Shown here: piece after piece, positions 1-10,870 of the stretch | How the letters are laid out: each line of letters begins with the position of its first letter | Numbering within the stretch: the stretch's first letter is position 1 | Source of the DNA: Triticum aestivum | Lineage: Eukaryota; Streptophyta; Magnoliopsida; Poales; Poaceae | Length of the DNA: 64,000 nucleotides | NCBI RefSeq assembly: GCF_018294505.1 | Contig: NC_057797.1 | Span: 127,849,116 to 127,913,115, forward strand | Direction: 5' to 3' | The notes under the pieces: generated by a model | The model's input: the letters and a program-made list of their open reading frames with translations, nothing else | The model's database searches: none | Told to the model about the DNA's origin: nothing | Translations under genes and position numbers: made by a program

Positions 1-1202
1 TTTCTTGTCTCCCCCGTCTAGAGGGGGAGCATCTTCTTCTTCCTCCTCGTCCTCGGGGGAAGAGTGTGCCGCAGAGTTATCGGATGATGAGTCTGATAAC
101 ACCTGGCACCGGGAAATCTTTCGGGTTCCCTTGGCCTTCTTGGTCTTCTCCGGCACCTTGTAAGGAGCCGGAGCTAGCATCTCCGTCAGGAGAGCGCCCG
201 CAGTGTTTTCTGGCAAAGGGGCCGGACAGTTAATCTGCCCCGACATCTCCACCCAGTCCTATCAAAGGCATGGAGATTAGACCCCGCGCATAATTAAGAC
301 AGGGAAAATAAATGTCCTACGGGACGTATTGAACTCACCGAACGCGCTAGGCGCTTTGCGCTTAGTCCGCGGTCCTCGGCGAGAGAAGGGGGGACCTCGG
401 CGCCCTTGAACAGCACCTTCCAGACGTCCTTGTGCGTCGTATCGAAGAGCTCTCTCAGAGTCTGGTGCTGGGCCGGGTCGAACTCCCACAAGGTAAAATC
501 CCGTTGTTGACACGGGAGGATCCGGCGGATGAGCATAACTTGGACTATGTTGACAAGCTTGAGCTTCTTGCTCGCGATGCTCTGGATACATTTCTGGAGT
601 CCATCCAGCTCCACCGATGAACCCCACGACAAGCCCTTCTCTTTCCATGAAGTGAGCCGTGTTGGGAATCCGGATCGAAACTCAGGGGCTGCTGCCCATT
701 TGGCGTCGCGCGGCTCGGTGATGTAGAACCACGCCGATTGCCATCCCTTTATTGTATCCATGAAGGAGCCTTCGAGCCATATGACATTGGGCATCTTGCC
801 CACCATGGCTTCGCCGCATTCTGCTTGTTGGCCTCGTCCTACCTTCGGCTTGATATTGAAGGTCTTTAACCACAGGCCGAAGTGGGGCCGGATGCGGAGG
901 AAAGCCTCACACACGATGATGAACACCGAAATGTTGAGGATGAAGTTCGGGGCCAGATCATGAAAGTCCAGCCCGTAGTAGAACATGAGACCACAGATGA
1001 ATGGATGGAGGGGAAACCCTAGTCCACAGAGGAAGTGGTGAAGGAAAACTACCCTCTCGTGAGGTTCCGGGGTAGGGACGATCTGCCCCGCAGCGGGCAG
1101 CCGATGTGCGATGTTCGCGGCTAAGTATCCGGCTCCACGCAACTTCTTGATGTCTCCCTCTGTGACGGAGGAGACCATCCACTTGCCTCCCGCTCCGGAC
1201 AT
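1..1202 (-). CDS. Antisense gypsy-type transposon protein (PF04195-like), two exons, partial
   Basis: Read on the minus strand, the ATG at 1200-1202 opens exon 1 (1202-339, 288 codons, no stop). A GTGAGT donor at 338-333 and an acceptor ending in TTTGATAG bound an 80-bp intron (338-259). Exon 2 starts at 258 in phase 0 and stays open for 86 codons to the window edge. Exon 1 contains the plant 'putative gypsy type transposon' domain (PF04195/Transposase_28 type), with motifs such as HRLPAAGQIVPTPEP and LCGLGFPLHPF. Exon 2 is lysine-rich, then Ser/Asp/Glu-rich (acidic run near 40-60), which suggests a nuclear or nucleic-acid-associated protein; that is inference. The gene runs opposite to its host element, as described for accessory ORFs of some grass Gypsy elements such as Grande. 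Biochemical function is not known. The family call is firm; the splice sites are read by eye. Confidence 0.75.
259..338 (-). other. Intron of the antisense gene
   Basis: GTGAGT donor directly after a serine codon, AG acceptor before GACTGGGTGGAG. The intron is 80 bp, a normal size for grasses. Reading through it gives a stop (TGA) at 294-296, while removing it joins two open exons in phase 0. Confidence 0.7.
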
Positions 1203-1316
1203 GGTTTGAGAAGGTTGATGTGGGAAGAGCGGACTTGGGCGCTAGAGTTCGAGTGTGCAAAAACGGATGAGCGAAGGAGGAAGAAGGCGTGGATAGAAAG
1301 GTGAATCCTTATCCCT

Positions 1317-1322
1317 TTATAT
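1317..1322 (-). promoter_or_regulatory. TATA box of the antisense gene
   Basis: TATAAA on the minus strand within CCATATAAAGG, about 115 bp upstream of the ATG at 1202. Spacing fits a plant TATA promoter with a short leader. No other AT-rich box is seen between it and the start. Confidence 0.45.
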
Positions 1323-1740
1323 GGGCGGACGAAGCTAAGCGTCCCCACTTGCTGGTAAAACTCGCTTATCCCCCAAGCTCCGTAATTGATGGCACGGTTG
1401 GGTTACCCACGCCCGTATTGATGATAATCCCGTAATAAGGGGACACGATCTCTGCTTTGACAAGACGTGTCAAAAAACTGCCTCGCATTATGTGCGGGGC
1501 TGGTTAAAGGGAACGGTTCGAATAATCACCGGGCCATGACATAATGCCATACTGTCAAGACAAGTCAGCAAATTAGAATTGTGAAAATATTATTCTCTCT
1601 ACGGTGGTATGTGGAACTTATTTTGCAGGGTCGGACACTATCCTCGTTTTCAAGTTCTTCTGTGATGTATTCGGAGAAGGAACCCGCCTTGCAATGCCAA
1701 AGACAATACTGCGCGCCGGACACATCGTCATTGAAGCCTG

Positions 1741-1753
1741 GTTCAGGGGCTAC
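1741..1753 (+). promoter_or_regulatory. Polypurine tract of the gypsy element
   Basis: GTTCAGGGGCTAC lies directly against the LTR start TGAGGGAGTCC. A G-rich tract ending in CTAC also precedes the 3' LTR of the element at 36367, which supports it as the plus-strand priming site. Confidence 0.55.
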
Positions 1754-2235
1754 TGAGGGAGTCCTGGATTAGGGGGTCTCCGGACAGTCGGACTATATCC
1801 TTTGGTCGGACTGTTGGACTATGAAGATACAATATTGAAGACTTCGTCTCGTGTCCGGATGGGACTCTACTTGGCGTGGAAGGCAAGCTAGGCAATACGG
1901 ATATGAATATCTCCTCCTTTGTAACCGACCTTGTGTAACCCTAACCCTCTTCGGTGTCTATATAAACCGAAGGGTTTTAGTCCATAGGACAACAACCACA
2001 ACATACAATCATACCATAGGCTAGCTTCTAGGGTTTAGCCTCTCTGATCTCGTGGTAGATCTACTCTTGTACTACCCATATCATCAATATCAATCAAGCA
2101 GGACGTAGGGTTTGACCTCCATCAAGAGGGCCCGAACCTGGGTAAAACATTGTGTCCCCTGCCTCCTGTTACCATCTGGCCTAGACGCACAGTTCGGGAC
2201 CCCCTACCCAAGATCCGCCGGTTTTGACACCGACA
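1754..2235 (+). repeat. 3' LTR (482 bp) of the gypsy element
   Basis: Begins TGAGGGAGTCC and ends TTTTGACACCGACA, so it has TG...CA ends. A TATA box (TATATAAA, 1959-1966) fits the U3/R promoter. LINE coding sequence resumes at 2236, which fixes the right edge. The sequence looks like a very common Triticeae LTR type, recognised by eye only. Confidence 0.85.
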
Positions 2236-3447
2236 GAGTCCCTGGGAGGAAATTTGTTTGCAAAAAGGGAGTTAGGCAGGGTGACCCTGTCTCTCCTCTT
2301 TTATTTGTTATAGCTGCTGATCTTTTGCAAACAGTTATCAATGATATGTTCAGAAGAGGAATTCTTCACCTTCCTATACCATGTCATAACCAGGATTACC
2401 CAGTGACCCAATATGTTGATGATACCTTGATCATTCTCCCTGCAGACAGGGCTCAACTTTTGGCTTTGAAAGATATGCTGCAAGTGTTCTCTCAATCCAC
2501 AGGTCTTGATGTGAATTACCACAAATCATTTATTATTCCAATAAATGTTGACCCTGCGTTCATGCTGGATTTAGCTGCTGCTTTAGGTTGCCAAATTGGA
2601 AAGATGCCATTTACTTATCTTGGCTTGCCAGTGGGAACCACAAAGGCCAAAAATGGTGGATTTTATGCCATTAGTGGGTTGTATGGAAAGGAGAATGACT
2701 GCCAGTTCCTCTTTCCTAAATCAAGGTGAAAGGTTGCAATTCTTGAACTCTACTCTGTCCTCCATGCCAATTTTCTTTTTGTGTAGCCTGGTTGTTCCTG
2801 CTGGAATCCTTAAAAAGTTGGAGAGAATTCAGAGACAGTGCCTTTGGAGGAAACATATAGATGAGCCAGCCCCTTCTCTTGCTACTTGGGAGCTTATTTG
2901 CAGGCCAAAAAACAAAGGAGGGCTTGGTATCCTCAATCTGGGTGTTCGGAATGTGGCCCTACTCCTCAAACATGCTAGTAATTTCCTAAACAAAAGAGAT
3001 ATTCCCTGGGTGTCTCTAATCTAGGGCTCATATTACTTTGGAAGGGTGCCCCAGGGAACAAATGATTGTGCCTCTTTTTAGTGGAGAGATATTTGCAAGG
3101 TGATGCAAAATTTAAGGGATTGCTCTTGGGTGCAGATAAATGAAGGTGACACTGCTCTTTCTTGGTCTGATAATTGGAATCTTGGTAATGAGGTTTCTAT
3201 CCCGCAAACTAGATTTCCAAGGCTATTCTCATATGCTAAGGATCCATGGATTTCAGTTAAGGAAATCTTCAGCACCCAGGACATGTACCAGCATTCTCAT
3301 CTTCCTTTGTCTGCTCAGACTTTTGATGATCTGAACATGATCCAAGATATGTGGGCTCTCACAACAGGGAATCTGGAACCAAGGATGTTTTTGGCAAGGC
3401 TCATCCAAGCAGTACAGGCCCAAGATGTTTTATTCCCACACTTTTGT
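2236..3447 (+). pseudogene. LINE reverse transcriptase, first fragment
   Basis: Non-LTR reverse transcriptase in pieces. The first frame holds the RT palm: KKGVRQGDPVSPLLF, then YVDD (2412-2423, catalytic aspartates present), then TYLGLPVG. Near 2700 the reading frame shifts into another frame that continues with the thumb-like LINE segment (ERIQRQCLWR, NKGGLGILNLG). In-frame TAG codons at 3022-3024 and 3079-3081 both look like tryptophan codons (TGG) that lost a G. The 5' end is cut by the LTR ending at 2235 and the 3' end by the chromovirus starting at 3448; coding resumes at 21485. Plant L1-type LINE; it encoded target-primed reverse transcription and is now dead. Confidence 0.85.
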
Positions 3448-6400
3448 TGTCGGGACCCCGATTCTAAGTCACACCGATCTAGAATGTAACACCTCATATC
3501 ACTTTGCGGTCTCACGCACGGTATTCCCACGGGTGTTGCCTTACCATGGCCCGGGACCATTTGCGCCTTTTGGCTAATGTATATGATAGTGTCGCTAGCA
3601 TCCATATGACGGAGAACCCGGGCCGACATGACTAGTCGTGAACCCAAAGTGGCACTAACTTATGGGGACAGGCATACTTGAATCAACATCGAGCATGTCG
3701 GTCAGCAGCGTGCGAATCCGGGCTGTAGCACTGGGCTAACAGGACCCCGGCAAACCGGGCTGTAGCAGGCTAGGCAGGACTCCAGATGTCACCGCTTGAC
3801 ATTTCCCAGAAGGGACAGACACAGGAACGAAGTGAATCACATGCCGGCCAGTCTAAGTGTTCCGGAGAAGTAGTGCTAGGCTAGTAGGACTCCGGGTAAA
3901 CCGGGCTGTAGCGGACTACCATGGCTCGGTGAAAGCACTATACTACATTTCCCCATAAGAGAGGCTACCAAGGATAGACAACTAGGTTGTCGGATCCCAC
4001 ACATAGCAATACATGTTACACGTACGCATAACATGCAAGTATGTGCTGTACAACATGGTATCACAACATAACGCAAACTCATATAGATAAAGGCCCAGAA
4101 GAGCCACATAGCATTAAATACAAATAGGGGTCACATGACCCATCATTCAGAGCATACAAGCAATGGAAGCATTACATGTCTTAGTACAGACAACTACAAA
4201 AGAAAAAGGCTAAGAAGCCTGACTATCTACAAGTCCCTCCCAAGGGTACAAGATCGTAGCTGAGGTAACAAGCTACTCGTCGAAGTCCAAGCGGTACTAC
4301 TAGTGAGACAGATGTCTCACCTGCAAAACATAAATAAAGCAAATGCGAGTACAAAGGTACTCAGCAAGACTTACAAAAGATCCTATCATACATGCATTTG
4401 TATTAAGAAGGTAATGTGGGGTATAGTTGCAGCAAGCCAGCTTTGACTCAGTGGCTATCATGTTCTATGACTACGAGAAACTTCTTTGAGGTGAGGCAGC
4501 GCACACGAGTCCACTAATCACCACATCAATACACTACTATGGATTCATCCTCGTCTTTCTACGAGAAGGCCATCCATAGCACTCACACTTGTCTTGAGCA
4601 TTTTAGAGTATCCATTTCAAGTTGTCTATGTACCACGTAAGCATCCAAGAAGTCCATAACCGAGGACACGACTATTCGAATAGATCATGATAACCCTGCA
4701 GGGGTGTACTTCTTCACACACGATCTCGCCACATACCGCCATGTACATGTCATGTACCTCGGCAACCTTCAAGCGGAAGCCTGGAGAGGGTGTCGGCCAC
4801 GACCAGACTAACCACACAAGTCTCTCATCCAGGTTTATCGCCTATTCGGGTTCCATCCGCAAGGAGATCCAGCCGGGGTGTCGCTCAAGGCCCCAAACGA
4901 TGTGAGCAAGGTTCCCAAGCCCACCATCCGGGTGCCACTTGGTACACCGTGCCACTGTGCCTAGTCTGTCCCAAGCCCACCTGGCCGGGTGCTACTTGGT
5001 AGACTACTAACACTACCTGCAAACACCAGAAACTATTTGCAACTCCTGGACAGAGATCAAGTTGGCTAATAAGTCGAGAGAGCTTGGAGCGCCTGGAGCC
5101 CAATGTGTGGTAGTAACTAGTCATTGGACAACTTAGACAGAACTCAGTTCTTAAGGACGGTCCCAATGAAACAACCCACCATGTACTCCTACATGGCCTC
5201 TCACCGCTACCTTTACCAAATCGTGTTCACACGCTTAACTCTTAGCACCAGAACATATTGTAACACTCCAATTCATTCTCGATGAATCAGACCTGACACA
5301 ACTCTAAGCAATAGCAGGCATGGCATGGCAGGAGCACAACATGGCTCAATCAACTCCTACACATGCTAGTGGGTTTTTACTATTTACTGTGGCAATGACA
5401 GGTCATGCAGAGGAATGGGTTCAACTACCGCAGCATAAAGTAGAAGTTGAATCGTTGTTGTCCTAATGCAATAAATGAGAGCAGGAGCGAGAGAGTAGGA
5501 TTGTATCGAAATGAACAAGGGGGTTTGCTTGCCTGGTAGATCAACAGGGGGGCACTGCTCCTCTGACAGGTACTCTAGATCGGTCTCCGGAGGAGGACCT
5601 ATCGAGAAGGAACGATGTCGACAACCAAACACAAGCATATGCAACAATATGATGCATGAACATGCCATGAGTATGTGATGTGTTTTGAGCGAATGCATTT
5701 AACATTCTATTTGGAAGAGGTCCATTTGAACCAAAGGTTCAAATGCAACTCTAAATTAAGTCCCTTTATATGCCATAAGTGTGTTTTCATATATACAACA
5801 TGTATAGGTTGGTTTTTCATGCATGAAAATGGTACAGATGGATAGATTGAATTTTTCTGATCATTTTTCATATATAACTTATTTCATTCTGAGCTACGAT
5901 TGAATTTCTATGAATTTTTGCAGTTTATAACATTTTCTGGAATTTCCTGATTTATTTTAAAACCAGAAAAGAAATAACTGCATCAACGCTGCGTCATGCT
6001 TGCGTCAGCAAGTCAACATTGACTGGGGTCAAACCTGACTTGTGGGCTCCACACATCAGTGTAACAGGTTAAGCAGGGGGTTAGTTTATCCTAATTATAG
6101 GGTTAGTGGCGCTGGGGCCCACTGTCAGTGTCAGGTTTAGTTAAATGGTGATTAGCCTTAAGCTAATCACCTGACCCATGGGGCCCACCTGACGAGCCGG
6201 CGAGGTCAAATGGTCAAACCCCACCGGCATTTAGCCGCCGGCGAGGCCGAACGCGGCGGAGGGGCTCGGGATTGCGTCTCCGGCGACCAAATTGGCCGCG
6301 GAGACCATCCTCGAGGAGCTGGTGCTCGCGGGCATCCAGGGGAGCAGACGGGAGGCTGTGGGGGCGGCGGAGCTCGCCGGAGTGAAGCTCGCGGCGGTGG

Positions 6401-7458
6401 CCGAAGCTCGGCTCGAGCGGGCGCATGGCTACAGAGCGCGGGGAGGCAGGGGAGAAGGGGAAACCGATGCAGGGGCTCATGGCGGGCTCGGGGACATCGT
6501 CGGAGAGCTCGAGGGAGCCTGGAGTCGGCGGGGCGGCGATGGGGATCCACGGCGGCCGGAGGCGAAGATGGCGACGGCGACGGCTCCACGGGGCGCTTCG
6601 GCTTGCGTGGCTCGGTGGAGAGCTTCAGAGCGAGGAGGCGGAGCTCCTGTGCGTGTCGGAGAGGCGAGGGGGAGGCGGTGGCTACGACAATGGCGAGTGG
6701 CGGCGACGGCAGCGTTCGTCCATGCGCGGTTGAGAGACCAGGGGAGGGGGGAGAAACGAGAGAGAGGTGTGGGGCGTCGTGGCGACATCCAGGCGTCCAG
6801 GGCGTAGAGAGGGAGAAGCAGGAGGTGGCGGGAGACGTGGCCACGGGTGAGCACGCGCGCGACACGCACAGTGCCAGTAGGCGCGAGGAAGAAGACATAG
6901 GAGGAGGCGAGCTGGGCCAGCTGGGCCGCATAGCTGGGCCAGCTGGGCTGCACAGCTGGGCCGGTTGGCTGCATATTGCCAGGCCAGCAAGTGGCCCAGG
7001 TAGTTCCTCTTTTTTTCTATTTTGTTTTTGTTTTCTATTTTCTGACATTTGTTTTGATTTAATAAAAATACTAAATCATTTTATTTCCTTGTGCCAATTT
7101 TTGCAGGAGCTAGTGGTATTATACGAGAGCTCCTCATCAACTAGCACAATTTTTGGACAATATTGTATATATATAACAATATATATCCAAAGCAAATAAT
7201 TACTGCATTAATTGCAAATGCCCAAAATAAGTACTTATGAGCTCCTAAAAATATTGGATTGATTTTTATCTCTGTCCAATATTTTTAGAGAGCAACATGA
7301 ACATTTTCTTGGACCTTTTTGGAGCAATTTTTATCTGGGTCATTTCCAGAAATGATTCTGAGGGTTTCACAAATCCCCATTTCAAATTTAAATGGAATTT
7401 AAACATGATGCACAAATGACTAGCTAGTCTAGATCATACCAGAACTAGGGATGTGACA
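3448..7458 (-). repeat. 3' LTR (4.0 kb) of the chromovirus
   Basis: Plus-strand left edge TGTCGGGACCCC, right edge GGGATGTGACA. The body has a block near 3480-3950 with repeated CGGGCTGTAGC motifs, AT-rich stretches, and a very GC-rich segment at about 6200-6990 that is open in several frames on both strands. Near the right edge are AT-rich tracts. No domain is recognisable in the long open frames (for example 6210-7199 +), which I read as composition effects. Related long LTRs occur at 12380-21484, 22042-26270 and 50526-54680. Confidence 0.88.
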
Positions 7459-7955
7459 ACTCGCCCCCACTCGAAAAAAATCTCGTCCCGAGATTCAGGA
7501 GTTGGCGGAAAGAAAGTGGGGTACTCCAGTCGAAGATGATCTTCACGCTCCCAAGTAGCTTCTCTCTCGGAATGATGAGACCACTGAACCTTGAGAAACT
7601 TGATGTTATGACGTCGAGTGACACGCTCTGCTTGATCCAGAATGCGAACGGGGTACTCTCGATAAGTGAGGTTATCTTGGAGATCAAGCGTTTCATGGTC
7701 CACTCCATGGATGGGATCCGAGAAGCAACGCCTGAGTTGAGAGACGTGGAAGACATCATGTACTCGAGAAAGATGTGGGGGTAGTTCCAACTGGTAGGCA
7801 ACCTCTCCTCGTTTAGCGATAATGCGAAAAGGACAAATGTAATGAGGAGCCAGCTTGCCCTTGATACCGAAACGATGGGTACCCTTCAAAGGAGTAACCC
7901 AAAGGTAAGCCTTGTCGCCAACTTCATAAGCCACTTCCTTATGACTACGGTCATA
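7434..7955 (-). pseudogene. Chromovirus integrase C-terminus and chromodomain
   Basis: Minus-strand frame with an integrase C-terminal module (GPY/F-like; the usual G of GPF is C here, PFRIIAKRGEVAYQLELP) followed by a chromodomain-like tail around VQWSHHSEREATWE. In this group the chromodomain directs integration to heterochromatin. An in-frame TAG at about 7944-7946 separates it from the integrase core. The frame does not stop before the LTR: it runs through the polypurine tract and ends with a TGA at 7434, about eight codons inside the 3' LTR. Confidence 0.8.
7459..7472 (-). promoter_or_regulatory. Polypurine tract of the chromovirus
   Basis: Minus strand GAGTGGGGGCGAGT directly abuts the LTR start TGTCACATCCC. 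It is also translated as part of the integrase tail, so the priming site and coding sequence overlap. Confidence 0.7.
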
Positions 7956-9076
7956 CTAGCTCTTTTGACGAGATGGGGCTGTTTTCAAATTCTCACGAAT
8001 GATGCGAACTTGCTCTTCTGCCTCCTGAATCATGTCCGGTCCAAAGAATTGTCTTTCACCGGTTTCTGACCAGTTCAAAGGTGTTCGACATCTTCGTCCA
8101 TACAGAACCTCAAAAGGAGCTTTCTTGAGGCTGGATTGGTAGCTGTTGTTATAAGCAAACTCGGCGAAAGGAAGACACTTCTTCCAATCCATACCAAATG
8201 AGATAACACAAGCTCTAAGCATGTCTTCGAGAATTTGGTTGACCCTTTCCACCTGACCACTTGATTGAGGGTGGAAAGCTATACTGAAGGAAAGATGGGT
8301 GCCCATGGCAATTTGGAAACTCTCCCAGAAATGAGAAGTGAAAAGACTGCCACGGTCTGAATTGATCTCTAGTGGAACACCATGAAGTGACACTATTCGA
8401 GAAATATATATAAGTCAGCGAGCTGACTAGCAGTGATACTCTCTCGAACAGGTAGGAAGTGAGCCACTTTGGAAAGACGATCAATGACTACGAAGATAGC
8501 ATTATTCCCTCTCTTGGTCCTGGGAAAGCCGGTGATGAAGTCCATACCAACTTTATCCCATTTCCATTGAGGAATAGCTAAAGGCTGAAGGGTGCCAGCA
8601 GGCCTTTGATGCTCTGCCTTAACGCGATGACAAACGTCGTAGTTAGGAATAAACTGAGCAATTTCTCTCTTCATCCTAGTCCACCAGAACCTCTGGCGTA
8701 GGTCCAGATACATCTTAGTACTACCGGGATGAATCGTGAGAGGAGATTCATGGGAATCCTTAAGAATCAGTTGTCGCAGATGTTGATTCTTGGGAACCAC
8801 CAAGCGATTCTCAAAGAAAACAACACCTCGATCATCTAAGGAGAAACTGCCACCAACTCCCTTGTTAATGTTTCTCTTGATCCAGGAAATTCCGGTATCC
8901 TGCTTCTGAGCAGAGATGATCTGATCCACAAGAGTAGGTTTCGCCACCAAGGTAGAAAGGAATCCGTGAGGAGCAATGTGAAGGTTAAGTTTACATAATT
9001 CCTCATGGAGAAGTGGTTGGCCCTGCTGCAACATGAGATTGTTGCAATAGGACTTACGACTTAGCGCATCAGCCAT
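7956..9076 (-). pseudogene. Chromovirus integrase, zinc-binding and core domains
   Basis: The N-terminal zinc-binding segment has the histidine part (HESPLTIHPGSTKMY) but the expected CxxC is YDVC, so one zinc cysteine is lost. The catalytic triad is otherwise present: first Asp in GMDFITGFP, second in EINSDRGSLF, Glu in SGQVERVNQILEDML. A 2-bp TA-type expansion near 8400-8412 shifts the frame between the first and second aspartate. The product would insert the cDNA. It follows RNase H directly and is continued by the chromodomain segment after a TAG. Confidence 0.85.
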
Positions 9077-9571
9077 GACATTTGCCTGGGGTGTAGGTAA
9101 TCCCTAAGTCGTAATCTGAGATCAACTCCAACCAAAGTCTTTGCCTAAGGTTCAAATCTGGTTGGGTGAAGATATACTTGAGACTCTGGTGGTCGGTGTA
9201 AATCTCGCAACGTTTACCGAGAAGGTAATGTCGCCATGTCTTAAGTGCATAGACTATGGCTGCAAGCTCTAAATCATGTGTAGGATAATTCTCCTCATGT
9301 GGATGCAACTGTCGAGATGCATAGGCAATCATACGATGATCCTGCATAAGGATGCAACCTAGTCCCTGTCGTGAGGCGGCGCAGTAGATAACAAAGTCTT
9401 TAGTGAAATCCGATGGCACAAGTATGGGAGCAGAAGTCAGGCGTCTTTTCAGTTCCTGAAAACTGTACTCACATTGTGGGGACCACTCAAACTTTTTATC
9501 TTTCTTGAGAAGTTCCATGAGAGGTTTGGCCACTTTGGAGAAGTTCTCAACAAAGCGGCGACAATAACAGG
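9069..9571 (-). pseudogene. Chromovirus RNase H
   Basis: RNase H domain of Gypsy type, which removes RNA from the RNA-DNA hybrid. Motifs: [11 protein letters not shown], where the usual first catalytic Asp is Ala (CDASR expected); [18 protein letters not shown] with its Glu; [12 protein letters not shown] with its Asp. A one-base deletion near 9600 separates it from the RT. Loss of the first Asp would by itself disable the domain. The segment ends where the integrase frame begins (MADALSRK). Confidence 0.85.
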
Positions 9572-10100
9572 CTAGACCAAGGAAACTCCTAACTTGCTTA
9601 ACTGTTCAGGCGGAGTCCAATCAAGAACGGCCTGAACTCTCTCGGGATTGACAGCAATGCCCTTACCAGATATCACGTGGCCTAGGTAGGTCACTTCTGG
9701 CAACCAAAATTCGCACTTGGAGAACTTGGCATAAAGGCGGTGCTCTCTGAGTTTCTCTAACACAAGTCTAAGATGTTCGGCATGCTCCTCCTCGTTCTTC
9801 GAGTAAATAAGAATATCATCGAGGTAAACCACGACAAACTTATCTAAGTGCTCCATGAAGATCGAGTTCATCAAGCGGGAGAATGTGGCTGGAGCTTTGG
9901 TTAGACCAAAGGACATGACGGTGTACTCGTACTGGCCATTACGAGTGACAAAAGCCGTCTTAGGAATGTCCCCATTTCTGATCTTGATTTGGTGATAGCC
10001 TAACCTCAAATCCATCTTTGAAAAGACTGAGGATCCAGCGAGCTAATCATACAGGTCGTTGATCCTGGGGAGCGGATACTTGCTCTTTATCGTGACCAAA
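9572..10100 (-). pseudogene. Chromovirus reverse transcriptase
   Basis: Gypsy reverse transcriptase: [29 protein letters not shown], and the catalytic YLDD at 9815-9826 inside [14 protein letters not shown], then SKCEFW and TYLGHVIS. Upstream, the Asp-Leu-Tyr-Asp stretch is followed by an in-frame TAG just 5' of the SKMDL motif (about 10040-10045), where this family normally has glutamine (CAG), so a C-to-T change. A short deletion near 10160 also breaks the join to the protease frame. Confidence 0.88.
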
Positions 10101-10870
10101 TTAACGGGACGACAATCTACAACCATTCGGTCCGTACCATCCTTCTTCTTGACGAGCCCAGGGAGAAGAACTAGGACGGATGAAACCCTTTTGCAAGGAT
10201 TCATCGAGTTGTTTCTTAAGCTCAGCTAGTTCTAAGGGTGCCATCTTGTAAGGTCTCCTAGAGATTGGGGCAGTTCCTGGGATAAGATCTATGACAAACT
10301 CTACATCTCTGTCAGGTGGAATACCTGGCAGTTCCTCAGGAAAGACATACTGAAAGTCACGGACTACCGGGATATCTTCAAGGTCAGGAAGAGGGTTGGC
10401 ATTAAGAGAATAGAGTTGGCGCTTTGCAACTCTAGTGGAGACAGTGACTATCTTGCCAGATGGGTGTGTAAGCTGAACAGACCTTGTGTAATAATCAATC
10501 TTGGCATAATGAGCTTTCATCCAGTCCATACCCAAGATGATGTTAATATCTGTAGACTTGAGGGCTATAAGTGATGCAAGGAATACAAGTCTGTCAACAA
10601 GGATTTCATTACCATGGCTTACACTAGAAGTTTGCCATTTGGATCCAGGAGTTTGAATGACTAGTGGAGAGGGAATATCACAAAATGACATGTTGTGCAA
10701 GTTAGCGTAGCTTTCGGAAATGAAGGAATGAGATGCTCCAGTATCGAACAGAACCGATGCTGGGTGACAATTGACAAGGAGTGTACCAAGAACGAGATCC
10801 GGATCATCATGAGCGTCTTTACCTGAGACGTGATGCACACATCCACGTTCAGTGGGAGCTGACTTGACAC
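10101..10870 (-). pseudogene. Chromovirus aspartic protease and start of RT
   Basis: The protease active site [11 protein letters not shown] is at about 10717-10748 with the catalytic Asp at 10743-10745, followed by an ILGMDW flap/hydrophobic region typical of retropepsins. It cleaves the polyprotein. The frame continues into the RT N-terminus ([19 protein letters not shown]) and then loses register where about 14 bases appear to be missing near 10160, compared with the usual SPWGAPVLFVKKKDG spacing of this family. In the same frame, the zinc knuckle of gag lies just upstream. Confidence 0.85.

Larger units (their letters stand above)
1..2235 (+). mobile_element. 3' part of a Gypsy-type LTR retrotransposon
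   Basis: The window opens inside an LTR element whose right end is a 482-bp LTR (1754-2235) preceded by a short purine-rich tract. That order, tract then LTR, makes this the 3' LTR and sets the element on the + strand. The 5' part and gag-pol lie outside the window. The visible internal sequence carries a gene in the opposite direction (1-1202). The element sits inside the reverse transcriptase coding region of a LINE that resumes at 2236. Only the right flank is visible, so the target duplication cannot be checked. Confidence 0.85.

Noticed and set aside
6210..7199. Long open frames on both strands in the GC-rich block of the LTRs (also 19473-20039 and 20211-20696)
   Set aside because: They lie inside LTR copies, have no domain, are low-complexity (Arg/Gly/Ala/Pro), and their frames are not kept between the LTR copies. 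Composition alone explains them.
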